Shown piece after piece: positions 1 to 12,600 of a DNA stretch of 64,000 nt (within the stretch, counting starts at the first letter, position 1; the number at the start of each line of letters is the position of its first letter). The notes under the pieces were generated by a model. The model did no database searches, was not told the DNA's origin, and saw nothing but the letters and a program-made list of their open reading frames with translations. The stretch comes from Geosiphon pyriformis (Eukaryota; Glomeromycota; Glomeromycetes; Archaeosporales; Geosiphonaceae), in NCBI GenBank assembly GCA_016748015.1, contig JAAOMT010000779.1, positions 81,882 to 145,881 of the forward strand. The letters are read 5' to 3'. A program made the translations under genes and the position numbers.

Positions 1-519
1 TTAACTGTTAGTAGAGTTTGGTTAATTTCAAGAGAAATAATTAAGGATTTGATTTTTCGAATTATTTGATATTTATTTTGTTTTTGTATGTAAAGGATGA
101 TTTTAATTATTAAATCTGAAGTAAGATACATTTTCTCGAAGAGAGAAGCTCTTCTTTTATACAACTTGTCATAACACTATTCTATAAACTTGAACTTTGC
201 TATTTTCTATAATTTTGCTGAACTAAAGATACATTTCGGTAAACTACAAGTTATTTCTGTGAACTATTAGATATTTCGGCGAACTATCAATTATTTTGGC
301 AAATTTTTTACAAATTTCGGCGAACTTTTTGAATGTTATATAGTTCGGGGTATTGCATGATTGATCATCACAATTAGGTTACATTTGTGTTATGTACAAA
401 TTGAGTTATTAATTAAATGATAATTTCGAATATTTTGCTAATATAATAAGTGATAATTTGAAACAATAATATATGCTAATTAATGATAAGATTTATAAGG
501 GTAATTTCATGCTAAACAA
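1..519. other. AT-rich non-coding DNA with degenerate short repeats
   Basis: No gene is supported here. Between about 200 and 345 a loosely repeated unit of roughly 25-30 bp recurs, built around the words 'tttcggcgaact' and 'aactat', with four to five degenerate copies. The stretch borders the 3' limit of the LINE copy that starts at about 520, but the conserved LINE 3' terminus seen in other copies could not be recognised in it. Confidence 0.4.
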
Positions 520-524
520 TATCT

Positions 525-953
525 TTAATTTCGTCTGGTAACACCAGAAATAGTAAGACCATCTGCCATGAGAAATTTATGAGAAATGCCAACTGAAAAA
601 GCTAATACTAAACACATCATGACATAAGCAAAAGTATCTGCATGATTATTGTCTACAATGTCTGAATGCCCTTTTACCTTAACCCATTTCACTGAAATGT
701 CTTTTGATTTGATCAAATTAGAAATATAATGCTTTTCTACCCAGCAACTATTTTGAAAGTTGGGTTGGCAAAATTTACTTTTCTGTATACAAGCATCTAA
801 AGCCACTTGGCTATCCAAATAAAGCACCATAGAGCATGATGAAAGAATGCACTCCAATACCAAGACAATAGTCTGTAGCTCAGCTAAAGTAGATAAAAGC
901 AAACCCTGAACTCTTACACTCACATCCAAACCAATTTTAGAAAAAAAAGCCAC
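525..953 (-). pseudogene. RNase H domain fragment of LINE copy A
   Basis: This minus-strand block encodes an RNase HI fold. ELQTIVLVLE holds the catalytic Glu, YLDSQVALDA holds the second Asp, and VKGHSDIVDNNHAD holds the conserved His and last Asp. It matches the RNase H of the plus-strand LINE (27,690-28,160) motif for motif, and its tail HKFLMADGLTISGVTRRN matches the same position there. It is separated from the RT by stops and frameshifts, so it is a relic. In LINEs this domain removes RNA from the RNA:DNA hybrid during retrotransposition. Confidence 0.75.
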
Positions 954-1739
954 TGCTCCACAAGTTATATCTTCTGTACTCAGGCCACTTAATAAATCAT
1001 TAATATATATGTTTAGCTCTTTAGCTCAGACTTCATGCAAATGTTCATGAGCACGCAAGTATCCATTTGAACATAAAAAATTAAAGCAGTTCACACCAGC
1101 TTCACATACCCTAAATTTTGTCAAAAAATCATTCATATGCACAAAAGCCCTAGTAAATTATAATGGCACTGGACCCTTAGGACTCAACCTCTTCCAATAT
1201 CGAAAGGTCTTTCAATCCATAACACAACCACACTTAGTAACTAGAATATCTCCAAAGGCAATGCCAAAATGCTTCAAGAAATGTACCACACCAAAATAAT
1301 CAACAGTTCCAAGAATTTTAGATATTGAAAAGCAATTGGACCCACAAAACACACAAGATATATGATTGAACAAAAAAACATTTGCATTAATAAAGATCTT
1401 CACAACTCCCGCCAGGAAGTTATTCAAGGGACACACTCTCAGTTTGACTAAATGGCACAGAGGATAAAGGGGCATCCACTCCAAAATTTGCAAATCCAAA
1501 GCATGGTGTAAAAATAAATAACCAAGAATCCCAGATGCATTGGAAAAACCAACCACTGAGGCAATTTTGGATTCAGCCTGCATTTGCTCAAAAGACTTCA
1601 GACTATATAAAAATGGGTAATATAAGGCTTTATTAAGGAAGTTCTTTAACAGCAAAGCCTTAGACCTAAGATCTTTTCTTACCAGAACATCCCACTTTTG
1701 ACACACACTTTTGGTAACAAAACTGAACTGCATATGATA

Positions 1740-3245
1740 ATAGACAATAGACTAGAGGACTGCTAACACCATATAAGAGAACTGTTTGTCCGATATCACT
1801 TTCTTGAAGACCATATTTGAAAAAAATCTAACATTCACATGAGCCTTGAATAGACTTGGTTTTAACAGATCTTCTGTAAACAAAAAGACACCCAAATATC
1901 TATGGAACTCACCTTTTTGTACTATTGAGATGGGCTTACCACTAATGAACAAAGATGCATTTGCCATTCTTGAGTTGATGGGAATGGCCATGGTCTTGTC
2001 ATTGTTAATAGAAATGTCATTGAGCTTAAAAAACTCATTTACAATATTTAAAATGTATTGTGTTAAAGTCTGACTGTTCTTCACCCAAATCATATCATCA
2101 ACAAAAGCACTAGCTGTAAAGAATGAAAATTTACCCCCATTAGATTCAACTCTGCCTAATTTTGCCACAAAATTTGAATTGATCTTATAATCACACAATT
2201 GTTCCTGCCTCTTGACCTCGCACAACAAAAGATCATAAAAAATTCTTCAAAGAAGTGGAGAAAAGATCTTACTCTGATTTAAATCATTATAAACTACATA
2301 ACCATTTAAAAAACCAAAGTTAATCATAATTCTATTAACTCTGTTCATGTGAATTTCGCCAAAAAACTTAATAAATCTGCTACATATTTTGATGCATTCC
2401 AAACAAATCTTTAAATGATACCAACTAACCGAATTATATGCTTTTTGCATATCCTGTAAAACCAACCAAATTTCATGATCTTTTTCTAAAACATTTTCCA
2501 CAACTAAGCCAACAGCAAAAATGGGAGACTGAGTTGAAGTGCTCTTTAAGACTGAAAAATTGTTACCATGCAAAATACCAAACTTGCTGCATGCAAATAA
2601 AATGTGATCTGACAAAATTTTGGACAAAATTTTTCTCACAGTCTTAATTAGCACAATTAGTTTGGTATTGGTCAAAATCTCATCCCAGTTATAAGGTTTA
2701 GGGATCATAGAAACCTATGTCCTTTTCCAAGAAACAGGAACATTACCAGCTTTCAAACAAGAATTCAACAAAACCAAAAGACAAGCCAATATATCATTAC
2801 CACATTGTTTCCAAAACTCATTAGGTATGCTGAAAAGACTAACAGCTTTGCCATCAGACAATTCACTAACCACTAAGAACAATTTACTTAAACCAATGTT
2901 ATTTATCACTTCTAAGAAAGCAGTACTATTTATGTACTTTAATAAGGCATATTGACAAGCCCACAAACTAGGCAGAATAGGAGAGATCTTTCTTTTGTGA
3001 GTCCAATCTACCATAATCTTATCAACTTGAGATCTTACTTTCTCAGATTCTAAAATTAACTCATCCCCAATTACCAGATAATTTAAAACAACTTTGCAAA
3101 ATAGTTACTTCAGAACACTTCTGATCATTCCACCTTTATTTGAACTAAAACTTTTCATCTGTTTATTAATCACACTTTTGATGTGTCTATTCTTAGCAAA
3201 CTCGGCTTTATAGTATTTGGACTTCTGATAACTCTTCTTGAGCAT
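1740..3245 (-). pseudogene. Reverse transcriptase fragment of LINE copy A
   Basis: The broken RT reading frame has three main open blocks at 3,014-2,715, 2,708-2,247 and 2,228-1,752. Visible RT landmarks are the finger/palm segment LVLQDMQKAYNSVSW (the motif A region, here Q-D-M-Q-K-A-Y) and the catalytic AFVDDMIWV box, where FVDD replaces the more usual YADD. The thumb follows with SDKQFSYMVLAVL. Motif order matches LINE RTs that carry a downstream RNase H. Frame changes near 2,230 and 2,710 break the ORF. The catalytic aspartates are still present, so decay is moderate compared with copy D. Confidence 0.8.
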
Positions 3246-3864
3246 TGACAAAAATTATTTAAACTAATTAAAACAAGTATTTTATTATTAAATAAAAGTT
3301 TTTTAATATTTTTTAAATAAAATTATATAATAATAGTGTTACAGATTAGAGTAACAAGCTAATGGATAGCAAGAGAGAACAAGGTTGTAGAGTGATGAAA
3401 ATAATCAAAGAGATTTCAACTTTAAAGAGCGAATTGAATAAATATGGATTCAATATGTAAGATCAGTCTCATAAAATATCTTAGTTACTATTCTTTTCAA
3501 AAGATAATTGGAGAATTTGAAGGTAGAGGAATAGTCCGTACTGTCAACAAATAATCATACTTGGTATAATTTTATGCCTTATATCAGTGCTCTTAGAATT
3601 CAATATCAAGTATCAGATGTGTTTTTCAGTTATGTTTTATTTAATAATCTTCAAATACTACACTTATACATTTCAGGAAAAGGGTAAAAATTAACCAACA
3701 AGTAATCTTTTATCCCAAAATATTTGAATACTTGAAGGTAAGGAAAAGAAAATTAGCGATAAGAAAATGATTGAGATGAAAGTTGTTATTTTATTTATTT
3801 TTGATTATTTTGAACATGTTTTTTTATAGCTAAGAGATTCATCACTTATATAGTTGTCAAAAGT

Positions 3865-3997
3865 GGTCAATAATTAGATCAATGATTAGGTTAATAATTA
3901 GATTAATGATTAGGTCAATGATCAGATTATTGATCAGGTCAATAATCAAGTCAATGATCAAGTCAATGGTCAGATCATTAATCAGGTTAATAATCAC
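3865..3997. repeat. 12-bp degenerate minisatellite
   Basis: About eleven tandem copies of a unit of roughly 12 bp, consensus 'aggtcaatgatc' with a/g and t/c variation, run through this stretch. The variation is mostly transitional (gtc/att, gat/aat). It lies in the AT-rich spacer between LINE copies A and B. Confidence 0.65.
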
Positions 3998-4480
3998 TAT
4001 CTAAAAATAGAATGGCTAATTTATATGACATTAGTGGTTAATACATATAATAATTAATAAGAAGTATAAGTTTCAACTATAACAATAGTAATAATAATAA
4101 TAATATTTATTATTTTTATAATTTTAAATTTTAAAAAATTTTTATTATTTTTATTAAAAAAATTAATATATTTATTTAAAAAATAAAATTATTTATAATA
4201 TAATTATTTTTTAAAAAGCACATAAATTGTTTTACTAATAATTTTATTAATATAATTAATTAATTTTTAATTAAGAATGATTTTATTAATTATTATTAGT
4301 TAATTTTTACTAATTTAAATTTTTATTATTTTTTGTTAATTATTTTCTAAAAATCTAAGTTTTTATAAAAAACATATATAACATAATAAAAAATCAGTTA
4401 ACTTTAATATTATAATATTTAATTAAAAAAAATCATGTTAATTATAATGATTATTTAAGATTATAATATTTAATATTATT
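3998..4480. other. AT-rich spacer without recognisable genes
   Basis: Nearly pure A/T sequence rich in TTATTA/AATAAT runs, with no ORF of credible composition. It ends at the A-rich tail of LINE derivative B at about 4,480-4,500. Confidence 0.5.
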
Positions 4481-6640
4481 ACTATTTTTTTTTTATTGGA
4501 GTTTAATAAACAAAGCCCAACCACTATTTAATATAATATGACTATGTAGGGTCTTAAATTAGATGTAGTTCATGCGTTTTCTACATGTAATCAGCTACTC
4601 GAGCCAGTTCAGACTATACTACATTGATGCACCAGAAGAAAACTTACTCAAAGATGACATCTTTTGAATAACAAAAAACAGAGTCGCATTACAAGGAACC
4701 AATTCAACCAGCCATTTAGCTGTTTTCAAGGCATCAGCTTTAACATCAATAGGCTCATGTTCCCAAAGGGACAACAAGTTAGAAAACACCTCATTATCCA
4801 AACCAACTGAATGCTCTGAATCACCAGACATATCAATATTCTCCATGCAGCATTTTTTTTTTTAAAGAAACCACTTCCCTCCCCAACTTACCAACAATCT
4901 TACTAAAAGAACCCATATGTACTATAATCTCATTGATCTTAAGGCCAAGTTTACTGCTTGAGACCAAATCCTTATTAATAAATTGCTCGAACAATTTGAC
5001 CAAGAAACCAACTGGTTTAACAATAGACTTAACCAAAGTAGAAAGCTTGACCAAATCAGATTCCAAAGAAGCCAACCGGAAAGATACCAAGAAATTATCA
5101 ACAATTATAGAAGGGAAAGTAGAAGCCATCAAGGGAGGAAACTCAGAAAATTTCAGAGAAGCAGAAGCTTTTACATAAAAAACACCATCCACAAAACATG
5201 TCTTAAACACCTTGGGGGCCTTAGGAAAGGGAAACAGAGAAATTTTGTAGTCAACAGCCAAATGGTCTACTTCTTAACATCTGAAACATTGCCAACAACC
5301 AAAGGTTTTTCACCAAATATAGCATTTTTTTAAGGTACCAGTTTTGACAACTGCAGAGTTCAAATCAACTTGGAAACCAAACATAACCAGAGCAAACCAA
5401 GAACAACAACCAAAATCAGATGAACGAGAAATAAAACAAGTCTGGCCACCAACCTGGAGATCATATTACTAATTTCAAAGGCAGTACAGTCAGGAGGAAG
5501 GTTGACCAACTTGGCCTTAAACCTATTACAAGATACAATTGTTTCTTGTTAATTCACCAGAGGGAGAATTCTAACACTATTTTTGCCCACCAAAACTGAC
5601 CAATGATTCAAAGCAGACACAGCAGAGTTCAACTTTTCAAAATGAACTACCACATACTACTAAACACCAGCAGGCTTCAGCACAACATGAATGACACTTC
5701 CAAATGCACCGAGAGCTGTCTTAATGTCAGCAGCAGATACACCCAAGAGCACATTATGCAGCACAACAGTAGCAGAAAGAAAACCAGACTCAGAAATCAC
5801 CAAAGACTTGGCAATTTTGAGAGTGGTCAAATGTACAGAGCTTGTAAGCTCAACCAAAAATGCAGTTTCCAAAGACACTTGAAAAGCAAACTCCATACAG
5901 AACAGCTTCACATTGTCTTTTGACACTGACTTTGCATCCAAGAAACCATGTATTGACTAAAAAACAGCCTTGACATAAGCCAATTTAATTTTAAAGGTAG
6001 TACTAGGCACCAAAGTGGAGGCCACCCACTCAGCAAATCTTTGACAACTAGTAATAGTTTCCCAAGCACCACCAGAAGTAGCACCAGAAACTAGAAGAGG
6101 AGATGATTCAGTTTCTATTTGATCAGCCCAGTTCTCAAAAACAGGTGATCCAACAGAAGGAGATTGTTTTGCTTTCAAAACCAGCGAGGATCTGCCAGAA
6201 GACACCACATTTGGCAACACAGTCAGTGGTTGATCTAAGCCTATTTTGGATGACGTGCCAGATGATACTATGAAGATCTCATCTAAAATTTCATTGGAAA
6301 CCACAAAGAAGTTCGGTGTAATAATAACAGAGGCAAGTGACTGCCCCATTTTTTTGAACTTTTGGTCTTTTTGACTATTTTTTTTGAAGAGGTGGTGCTA
6401 AAAACACCAGGTATTGAATCTATAGAGAGGAAAACCAGCTTATTTACTGGTCTATTATTAAAAACTTTTGGGCTCTTAATCGGAGTGGAGGCAACACTTG
6501 GATTAACCCAAGTGTGTCTCTTTGAGGAAACTTTGACTGATGAAAAACCAGCCAAAAATGAGGAAGTTGCTTCAGTGGCTACCAAAGACAGCTTATTACA
6601 ATTACTGGGTAGAAGAAATTCTGAACTATTTATTCAAACA
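4480..6640 (-). mobile_element. ORF1-only LINE derivative B
   Basis: This minus-strand element has an ORF1-like (gag-like) region from about 6,585 down to 4,619. It is followed directly by a roughly 115-bp 3' terminus (about 4,620-4,500) and an A-rich tail. That terminus is recognisably the one ending the full plus-strand LINE at about 29,070-29,190 and fragment C at about 8,370-8,480. It includes a conserved GACTGGTTACGAGTAAAAAA-like block and a TAGGCAGTATTTGG-like block, here diverged. No endonuclease, RT or RNase H sequence lies between ORF1 and the 3' end. The structure is that of a non-autonomous LINE relative carrying only ORF1 (compare mammalian HAL1), presumably mobilised in trans through its 3' end. 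ORF1 now has frame breaks. Confidence 0.7.
4619..6585 (-). pseudogene. ORF1 (gag-like) of element B, broken
   Basis: The open blocks are 6,585-6,283, 6,349-5,957, 5,941-5,660, 5,261-4,833 and 4,846-4,619. An RRM-like segment (LGVSAADIKTALGAFGSVIH) corresponds to the segment IPVGTSVEAVCAAMSKFGLI in ORF1 of the plus-strand LINE. A decayed zinc knuckle (CFRC...DH) lies near 5,270. Next comes a leucine/valine heptad region, likely a coiled coil, from about 5,110 to 4,850 (for example LVKLSTLVKSIVKPVGFLVK). The last block of about 75 codons has no counterpart in the plus-strand ORF1. LINE ORF1 proteins bind the element RNA and form RNP particles. Small frameshifts make this copy non-functional. 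Confidence 0.6.
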
Positions 6641-6644
6641 TAAA

Positions 6645-7879
6645 TTTTTTAACTTACAGATTTTGAGTTGATTTTTTTATTACTTTTTGTGTTTTTTAGT
6701 TTATCTTAAAATTAATTTAACTAACAATTTTTTAACAAATGTGATTTATGTTTTTGTAAATATGATTTATTTTTAATCAATTTTTTGTATTTGGCATTTT
6801 ACTTTTAAGTAAAATTTCAATATTAATAGTTTTAGGTAAATTTGTTTTTTTCAAAATTTTTTACTCATTTAAATAATTTGGTATTATTTTTGTTAAACAG
6901 TTGTATAATAAAAAGAATAATATTTTTGCCTAAAAAACTTTTAAGTATTAAAAAAGATTAGATTCTTATGGTTTTATTTCTGTTTAGTTTAAATTTATAA
7001 TCAGTTTTTTGATTAGACTAAATTTTTACTCTGTTAGTTTATTTTTAATTGTTAATTGTTAATTTTTGGATATTTTTGGTTTATGTAAGTTTAAGTTGGT
7101 TTATAACTAGCTGTCTAGTATTAATATGACTTATTTCTTTGTTTATATTAATAACTTTCTAAATAATTTAGATATTGCTAATATAAAAACTGATATTGCA
7201 GCTTTTTTTGTAAATATAAATTTGAATATAAATGTTAAAATATCTTAATTAGTTTTTTTTACTATAATTAAGTTGTAAATTATTGTGTTTGCTTTGAAGT
7301 ATATACTTTTTTCTAATATAGTTGAAATATTTTTTAATAGTTAGATAACTTTGAATATATGTTATTTAGAATTGGTTTTAGTTTTATTGAATTTTTGCAA
7401 TTATTGTTAAATTAAATATTAATATATTGTAAACATTATTAAGAAAAAAATTTAAGTGTTAATTAACATAAAATTAAGAATTATTTAAATATGTTAAACA
7501 ATAAAATAGTTAACAAAATAGTTAATGTTATCTTATTTTTAAATATGGTGCTTTTAGTCTGTATACATAAATATTTATTAAAACTAATAGTAAAGTTGTT
7601 TAAAAAATATAAAACATTTTATCTGTAAAGCTTTTTAGATAATTTATCATGTTTATTAAAAGATTAGATCTAAATCTAGAGTTTTAATAGATAATTTACT
7701 TAGTAATATAAACTAAATCAAATTATTATTGTTATAATATCTTAATTTTTATATGTTAACTAGATTTACAAACAAAGTTATGACTAAAATTCACTTTTAT
7801 TTTATAAAAACTTTATATTACAGATTGCTGGTAGCTGTTTAAAAGTATTTTGTGTCTGTATTATAAAAATGTTAAGTTT
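6645..7879 (+). other. AT-rich decayed sequence, possibly the internal part of LINE fragment C
   Basis: G- and C-poor sequence with no usable ORF. It sits just upstream of a clear LINE 3' part on the same strand and has the same 'gtttgttttt/ttggtttatg' texture as decayed LINE copies. It could be the mutated internal portion of that element, but no specific alignment could be made by eye. Confidence 0.3.
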
Positions 7880-8510
7880 TTAGATCATGTTTTTTCTTGT
7901 AAAATAGATAATAAAGCTTGCAAAGAATGTTTAAATACCTATATAGCCATTTGAAAAACTTTTTCTGGTTTGTTTAGATTATCTTTGTGTGTTTTCTAAT
8001 TGTTTTTTTATGTTTTTCTAATGTTGCTATGTATTTGGCTTTGTATAAAAAGTTTGTTTTTAAGAATACTAAGATTGCTGGTTATAAAGTTGTGGACTTT
8101 GTGCATATTTTTAGACTGGCTCATAGGAATAATATCTAACTTGTTTACTCTAAATACTAGATTTTTATAAAAAAAAGTGGTCTAATTCTATACAATAAAA
8201 ATATACCAATAATTGTTATTAGTCTGCCATCTGTGCTATTTTGTAGTATGGTCAAGCTGCTTGAAATTGCTGAAGCTTTTAAAGTAAGTTTTAGTATACA
8301 TAAATTGTGTTTATTTTTTTCGAATATTGAGGGTTCAGTCTCTGTATGTATAGATACATAGTGTTGTCCTAATTGGCTTGAGTGACTAGTCATGTGTAGT
8401 AAAATATATGATTCACACCTAATTTAGATCACTTAGTTTAATATATTATACTAGGCAGTATTTGAATCTTACTTATTAAACGTAATAATAAAAAAATTAT
8501 AGTGAATCTT
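7880..8510 (+). mobile_element. LINE fragment C, 3' end, decayed
   Basis: This plus-strand stretch aligns with the last roughly 500 bp of the nearly full-length LINE at 28,680-29,195. Matching landmarks are 'aagattgctggttataaagt' versus 'aaggttgctggcttggaggt', the run ending 'cagtctctgtatgtatagat' versus 'ggtttctgtctatatagcta', and the 3' block 'actaggcagtatttgaatct' versus 'actaggcagtatttggatct', then an A-rich tail. Most differences are C-to-T or G-to-A. No open reading frame survives. The upstream limit is uncertain. Confidence 0.75.
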
Positions 8511-9673
8511 AATCTGAAAGAAAACCAATAAAAATATTAATGCAGTTAAGTATTAATTAAAAAAATACTTCTTCATTTATCTTAATTAGTAGATTTAAAG
8601 TGTATTAATACTCGTTATTACTTTAAAAATTGGAATTTAATTCATTCATTTCCTGGTGACCAAGTGTTTTGAACAGGAAACCAAATCAAGATTGTATAAA
8701 ATCGAGTAATGAAAAATAAAAATAAAAATTATATAAGCTATTTTGATACAGTTAAGCATGAAAAATTTTAAATTGCCAATTGTAGAATATCCTCACTAAA
8801 AACATTGATATCACTACCTTAGAAGATTAAATCTTTAAAACTTTTAGATATTGGGCACTAAAAAGATTAAAATCGGCATACTTCGAGTATAAAAGATTCA
8901 GAGCGCTGATATTAGCAGCAGAGAGTAGATTAAAGAAAGTGGTAGGCTTTGGATACTGCCAGTCTAGTGTTGAAAATTAAAAAAATAATACTGATTCAAG
9001 AAATATATATGAATCAATTAACTTTGTGTTTTAATCCCGATTGAATCTAACTACTACAAAGAAAAGTGGTTTCAATAAATACTTAGTATCTATTTAAATA
9101 AAATTAATGAGATCAATGAAACTTACCATATTAATAATGTATTTAAAGTTATAATGATACTTAACCAATTCAATTGGATTTTAAATACACGTAATTTGTC
9201 GTGTTTTTAAGAAATTCTTTAAGCCTCATTTAATTTGTTGTTTTAAATATCGAGTTAAGATAAAGAATAAATCAACCCTCAACCGTCATAATATGAGATC
9301 ATATTCATTCTTATTGATTTGATCAATGAAAATGTTTTAGATTTTTAATAATTGAGAACTTAACCTGATAACCAATCTATGAGTGAAAGCACAATGCTAT
9401 AAGTTATAATAATTTAACTTAAAATTTATAAGATTGAAGTTTACAAAAGGAAAATTTATTAGTTTATCCAAAATATAAAATTTTCCACCTTTAATATTTT
9501 GAATATGTTTATGTAAACTTTACAGTCAATAATCCTCACACTCGAAAATAAAAGTAAAATTCTTTTAAAAAATGAATCTATATATATATTGAACATTATT
9601 TAAGTGGCTACTGATTTCGTCATTTTGATCAGAATTTGAATTCATCGATTGCGTACATACCATGCATTGCTAA
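8511..9673. other. Intergenic AT-rich DNA
   Basis: Nothing protein-coding is supported between LINE fragment C and the 3' end of the Sel1-kinase gene. Base composition is slightly less extreme than in the repeat blocks. The final 300 bp would contain the 3' untranslated region of the kinase gene on the minus strand. Confidence 0.4.
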
Positions 9674-12600
9674 TTAATCAATCCCTAAATCCAACTCGAA
9701 CTCTAAAAAAAGGTAGTGGTGGTTAACTTAAGAAAGTTTTTTAAATATTAAATGTAATAAATTAAAGGCCTACCCTTTGTAGAAGATTCAGGTTTTGAGA
9801 TTAATCGGCTTCTATATCTTGCCGTATCTGGGATAGTATCTTGTGCCTCTTGAGAATTAAGGCTTTTTTCACGGATAGGTTGATTTAAGTTACAATTATC
9901 ACGAGCAGCAATAACGGTTTGTTGAAGTTCTTCTGCACTATCACGACAACACGGATCATATTGCCAATTTTTTTGAATCATTTCCTGAATACATTGAGGT
10001 GTATGTTTTTTGATTATAGGACGCTTTCCATCGATCACATCAAATCGCACGTAAATAGGTTCTGTATTATTCAAAGGTCTTTCTCCCGAAATGATTTCAC
10101 AGGAAATGATTGCAAAGCTGTATATATCGCTATACTTAGTATGAGGAGCTCCCTTGCAAATCTCGGGTGCGAGATACTCAAGAATACCATAAATATTACC
10201 AGACCGTGGAGAGTAATCGGCGGGACGACAGAGTCCAAGATCAGAAATAACAATTTTTAAGGGGTTTGTTTTCAAAACAAGGATATTTCCAGGATGTAAG
10301 TCTCCATGCACTAGTTCTGATTCATGCATAAACCTTAGGCCACTGGCAATTTGAAAAAGAATACGAAGAAACATTTCCCAAGTAAGAGTGGTTTCGTTCA
10401 TCTTGAGAAAAGCTCTGAGGTCTCCGTGTTCCGCAAATGGTAAAACCATAATAAAGTCATCGGTTTTAACATTTTTGGTTATTCCATAGCATTCAAGAAT
10501 GTATTTGCAAGAGGCACTTGTAAGATGCGCAATAAACTATTTCAATGCATTTTCTAATTTTAGAAAAAGAAATTGGATTAATAAAAACCACATAAATTTC
10601 TTAAAGGAAATACCTCATCTGAATTGATATATTTAATATTTTGGCTATTTTTAAGATATTTTAAAGCAACCTTTGTGACCCCAGTTCGTTCATACTTTTG
10701 AATTTTCTTGTTCCAAAATAAAATTCTGCCTTTCTTCCATCTACCTTCTTTAACAATACCAAATCCTCCCTCTCCCACCTTATCTAAAAATTCGATCTCG
10801 TCGGGAGAAATCCATTCCAGGCAGCCTCTGCAGTTTTCAGAACTACGCTGTGTATATATTATATAATGATTAATATTATTATTTCCACTATCCCATGTTT
10901 TCCAAATCTTTGAAAATCGTGAATCTTCACAAGATTTACACCAAAGTGGATCTTTTAATGCACTATAGCATTCCGGACATTTCGGCAAGGCGGCGTTAAA
11001 AGTAATTTTATCACTTTTGTTATTATCACAAAATGGACATATAGCAGATTCATTAATTATTATACCCAAATTGCCACATTTAAGACATTTGAATTCATCT
11101 GAAAGCTGATCAAAGAAAGCTTCAAAATCTAAAAATTCTTCGTTGAAATTATCGGAGTATTTAAAGCCTCGATTTTGGAATTGTAAGATAACATATTCCA
11201 TATTGTCTTGATTCTTTAAAGTAAGGTCATGGACATCCAAATCAGGAAAATCACATAATTTATTCATTTCTGCTACTTTTGAATAGAGTTTAAATGCTTT
11301 TGCAAGGTTTTTTATGGTTCCCCATCCATTTTGATAACACCATCCAAGGTTATATTGTGTATTTTGATTTCCCGCCTCTGCTGTTTCTAAATAGAATTCA
11401 AATGTTTCTTTTAGATTTTCCATTGTTCCCCATCTATTTCGATAATGCATTCCGATACTGGTTTGTGGACTCGGATTTCCCACTTTTTCCAGATCTTCCA
11501 TTGTTTCCAATCTATTTCGATGTGTTGTAAGATTAACTTGTGCAATCAAACTTCCCGCCTCTGCTGCTTTTGAATAGAGTTCAAATGCTTTTTCCTCATT
11601 TTTCGTTGTTCCCCAACCATTAGCATAACAAACCCCAAGATTTAATTGTGCATTTGTATTACCTGCCTCTGCTGCTTTGGAATAAAGTTCAAATGCTTTT
11701 TCTAAATTTTTTGTTGTTCCCCTTCCATTTTCATGACAAATCCCGAGATTTAATTGTGCAATTGTATCTCCTGCCTCTGCTGCTTTTGAATAAAGTTCAA
11801 ATGCTTTTTCTAAATTTTTTGCCGTTCCCCTTCCATTAGCATAACAAACGCCAAGATTTGTTTGTGCATTTGTATTACCTGCTTCTGCTGCTTTTGAATA
11901 GAATTCAAATGCTTTTTCTAAATTTTTCATTGTTCCCAATCCATCTCGATAATAATTTCCAAGCTTCAATTGTGCATCTGTATGTCCCACCTCTGCTACT
12001 TTTGAATAGAGTTCAAATGCTTTTTCCTCATTTTTCGTTGTTCCCCATCCATTAGCATAACAAAGTGCAAGATTGAATTGTGCTTTTGTATTCCCCACCA
12101 CTGCTGCTTTTGAATAGAGTTCAAATGCTTTTTCCTCATTTTTCCTCGTTCCCAATCCATCTCGATAATAATTTCCAAGATTCAATTGTGCATCTGTATT
12201 TCCCACCTCTGCTGCTTTTGAATAGAGTGTAAATGCTTTTTCCTCATTTCTCGTTGTTCCCCATCCATTAGCATAACAAAGTGCAAGATTGTATTGTGCA
12301 TTTGTATGTCCCACCTCTGCTGCTTTTAAATAGAGTTCAAATGCCTTTTCCTCATTTTTCGTTGTTCCCCATCCATTAGCATAACAAACCCCAAGATTTA
12401 ATTGTGCATTTGTATTACCTGCCTCTGCTGCTTTTGAATAGAGTTCAAATGCTTTTTCTAAATTTTTTGTTGTTCCCCTTCCATTTTCATGACAAATCCC
12501 GAGATTTAATTGTGCAGTTGTATCTCCTGCCTCTGCTGCTTTTGAATAAAGTTCAAATGCTTTTTCTAAATTTTTCGTTGTTCCCCATCCATTAGCATAA

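Larger units (their letters stand above)
520..3250 (-). mobile_element. 5'-truncated LINE copy A (RT and RNase H part), degenerate
   Basis: This is a non-LTR retrotransposon remnant read on the minus strand. In order it encodes a pre-RT linker (from about 3,245), reverse transcriptase (about 3,014-1,752), a post-RT region (1,733-1,212) and RNase H (953-525). Its translation aligns collinearly by eye with the plus-strand copy at 22,440-29,200 (for example the shared segment around SDGKAVSLFSIPNEFW versus PDGKAAGLSDIPNELW). Homology begins inside the element and stops abruptly at about 3,250 against AT-rich DNA, the usual 5' truncation left by target-primed reverse transcription. Homology fades at about 520, so the 3' end is also lost or diverged. 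Several frameshifts and stops split the ORF, so it is inactive. Confidence 0.85.

Noticed and set aside
3865-3997. Possible CRISPR-like array
   Set aside because: There are no spacers; units are contiguous 12-bp degenerate repeats in a eukaryotic genome.
8157-8393. Minus-strand 78-aa ORF
   Set aside because: It is antisense to the LINE 3' region, which aligns on the plus strand.
10537-10613. In-frame TAG just before the second kinase exon of the Sel1-kinase gene, suggesting a nonsense mutation
   Set aside because: The TAG is the last three bases of a GT-AG intron. Splicing 10,614 to 10,536 restores the conserved SDE-FIAHL junction in phase.
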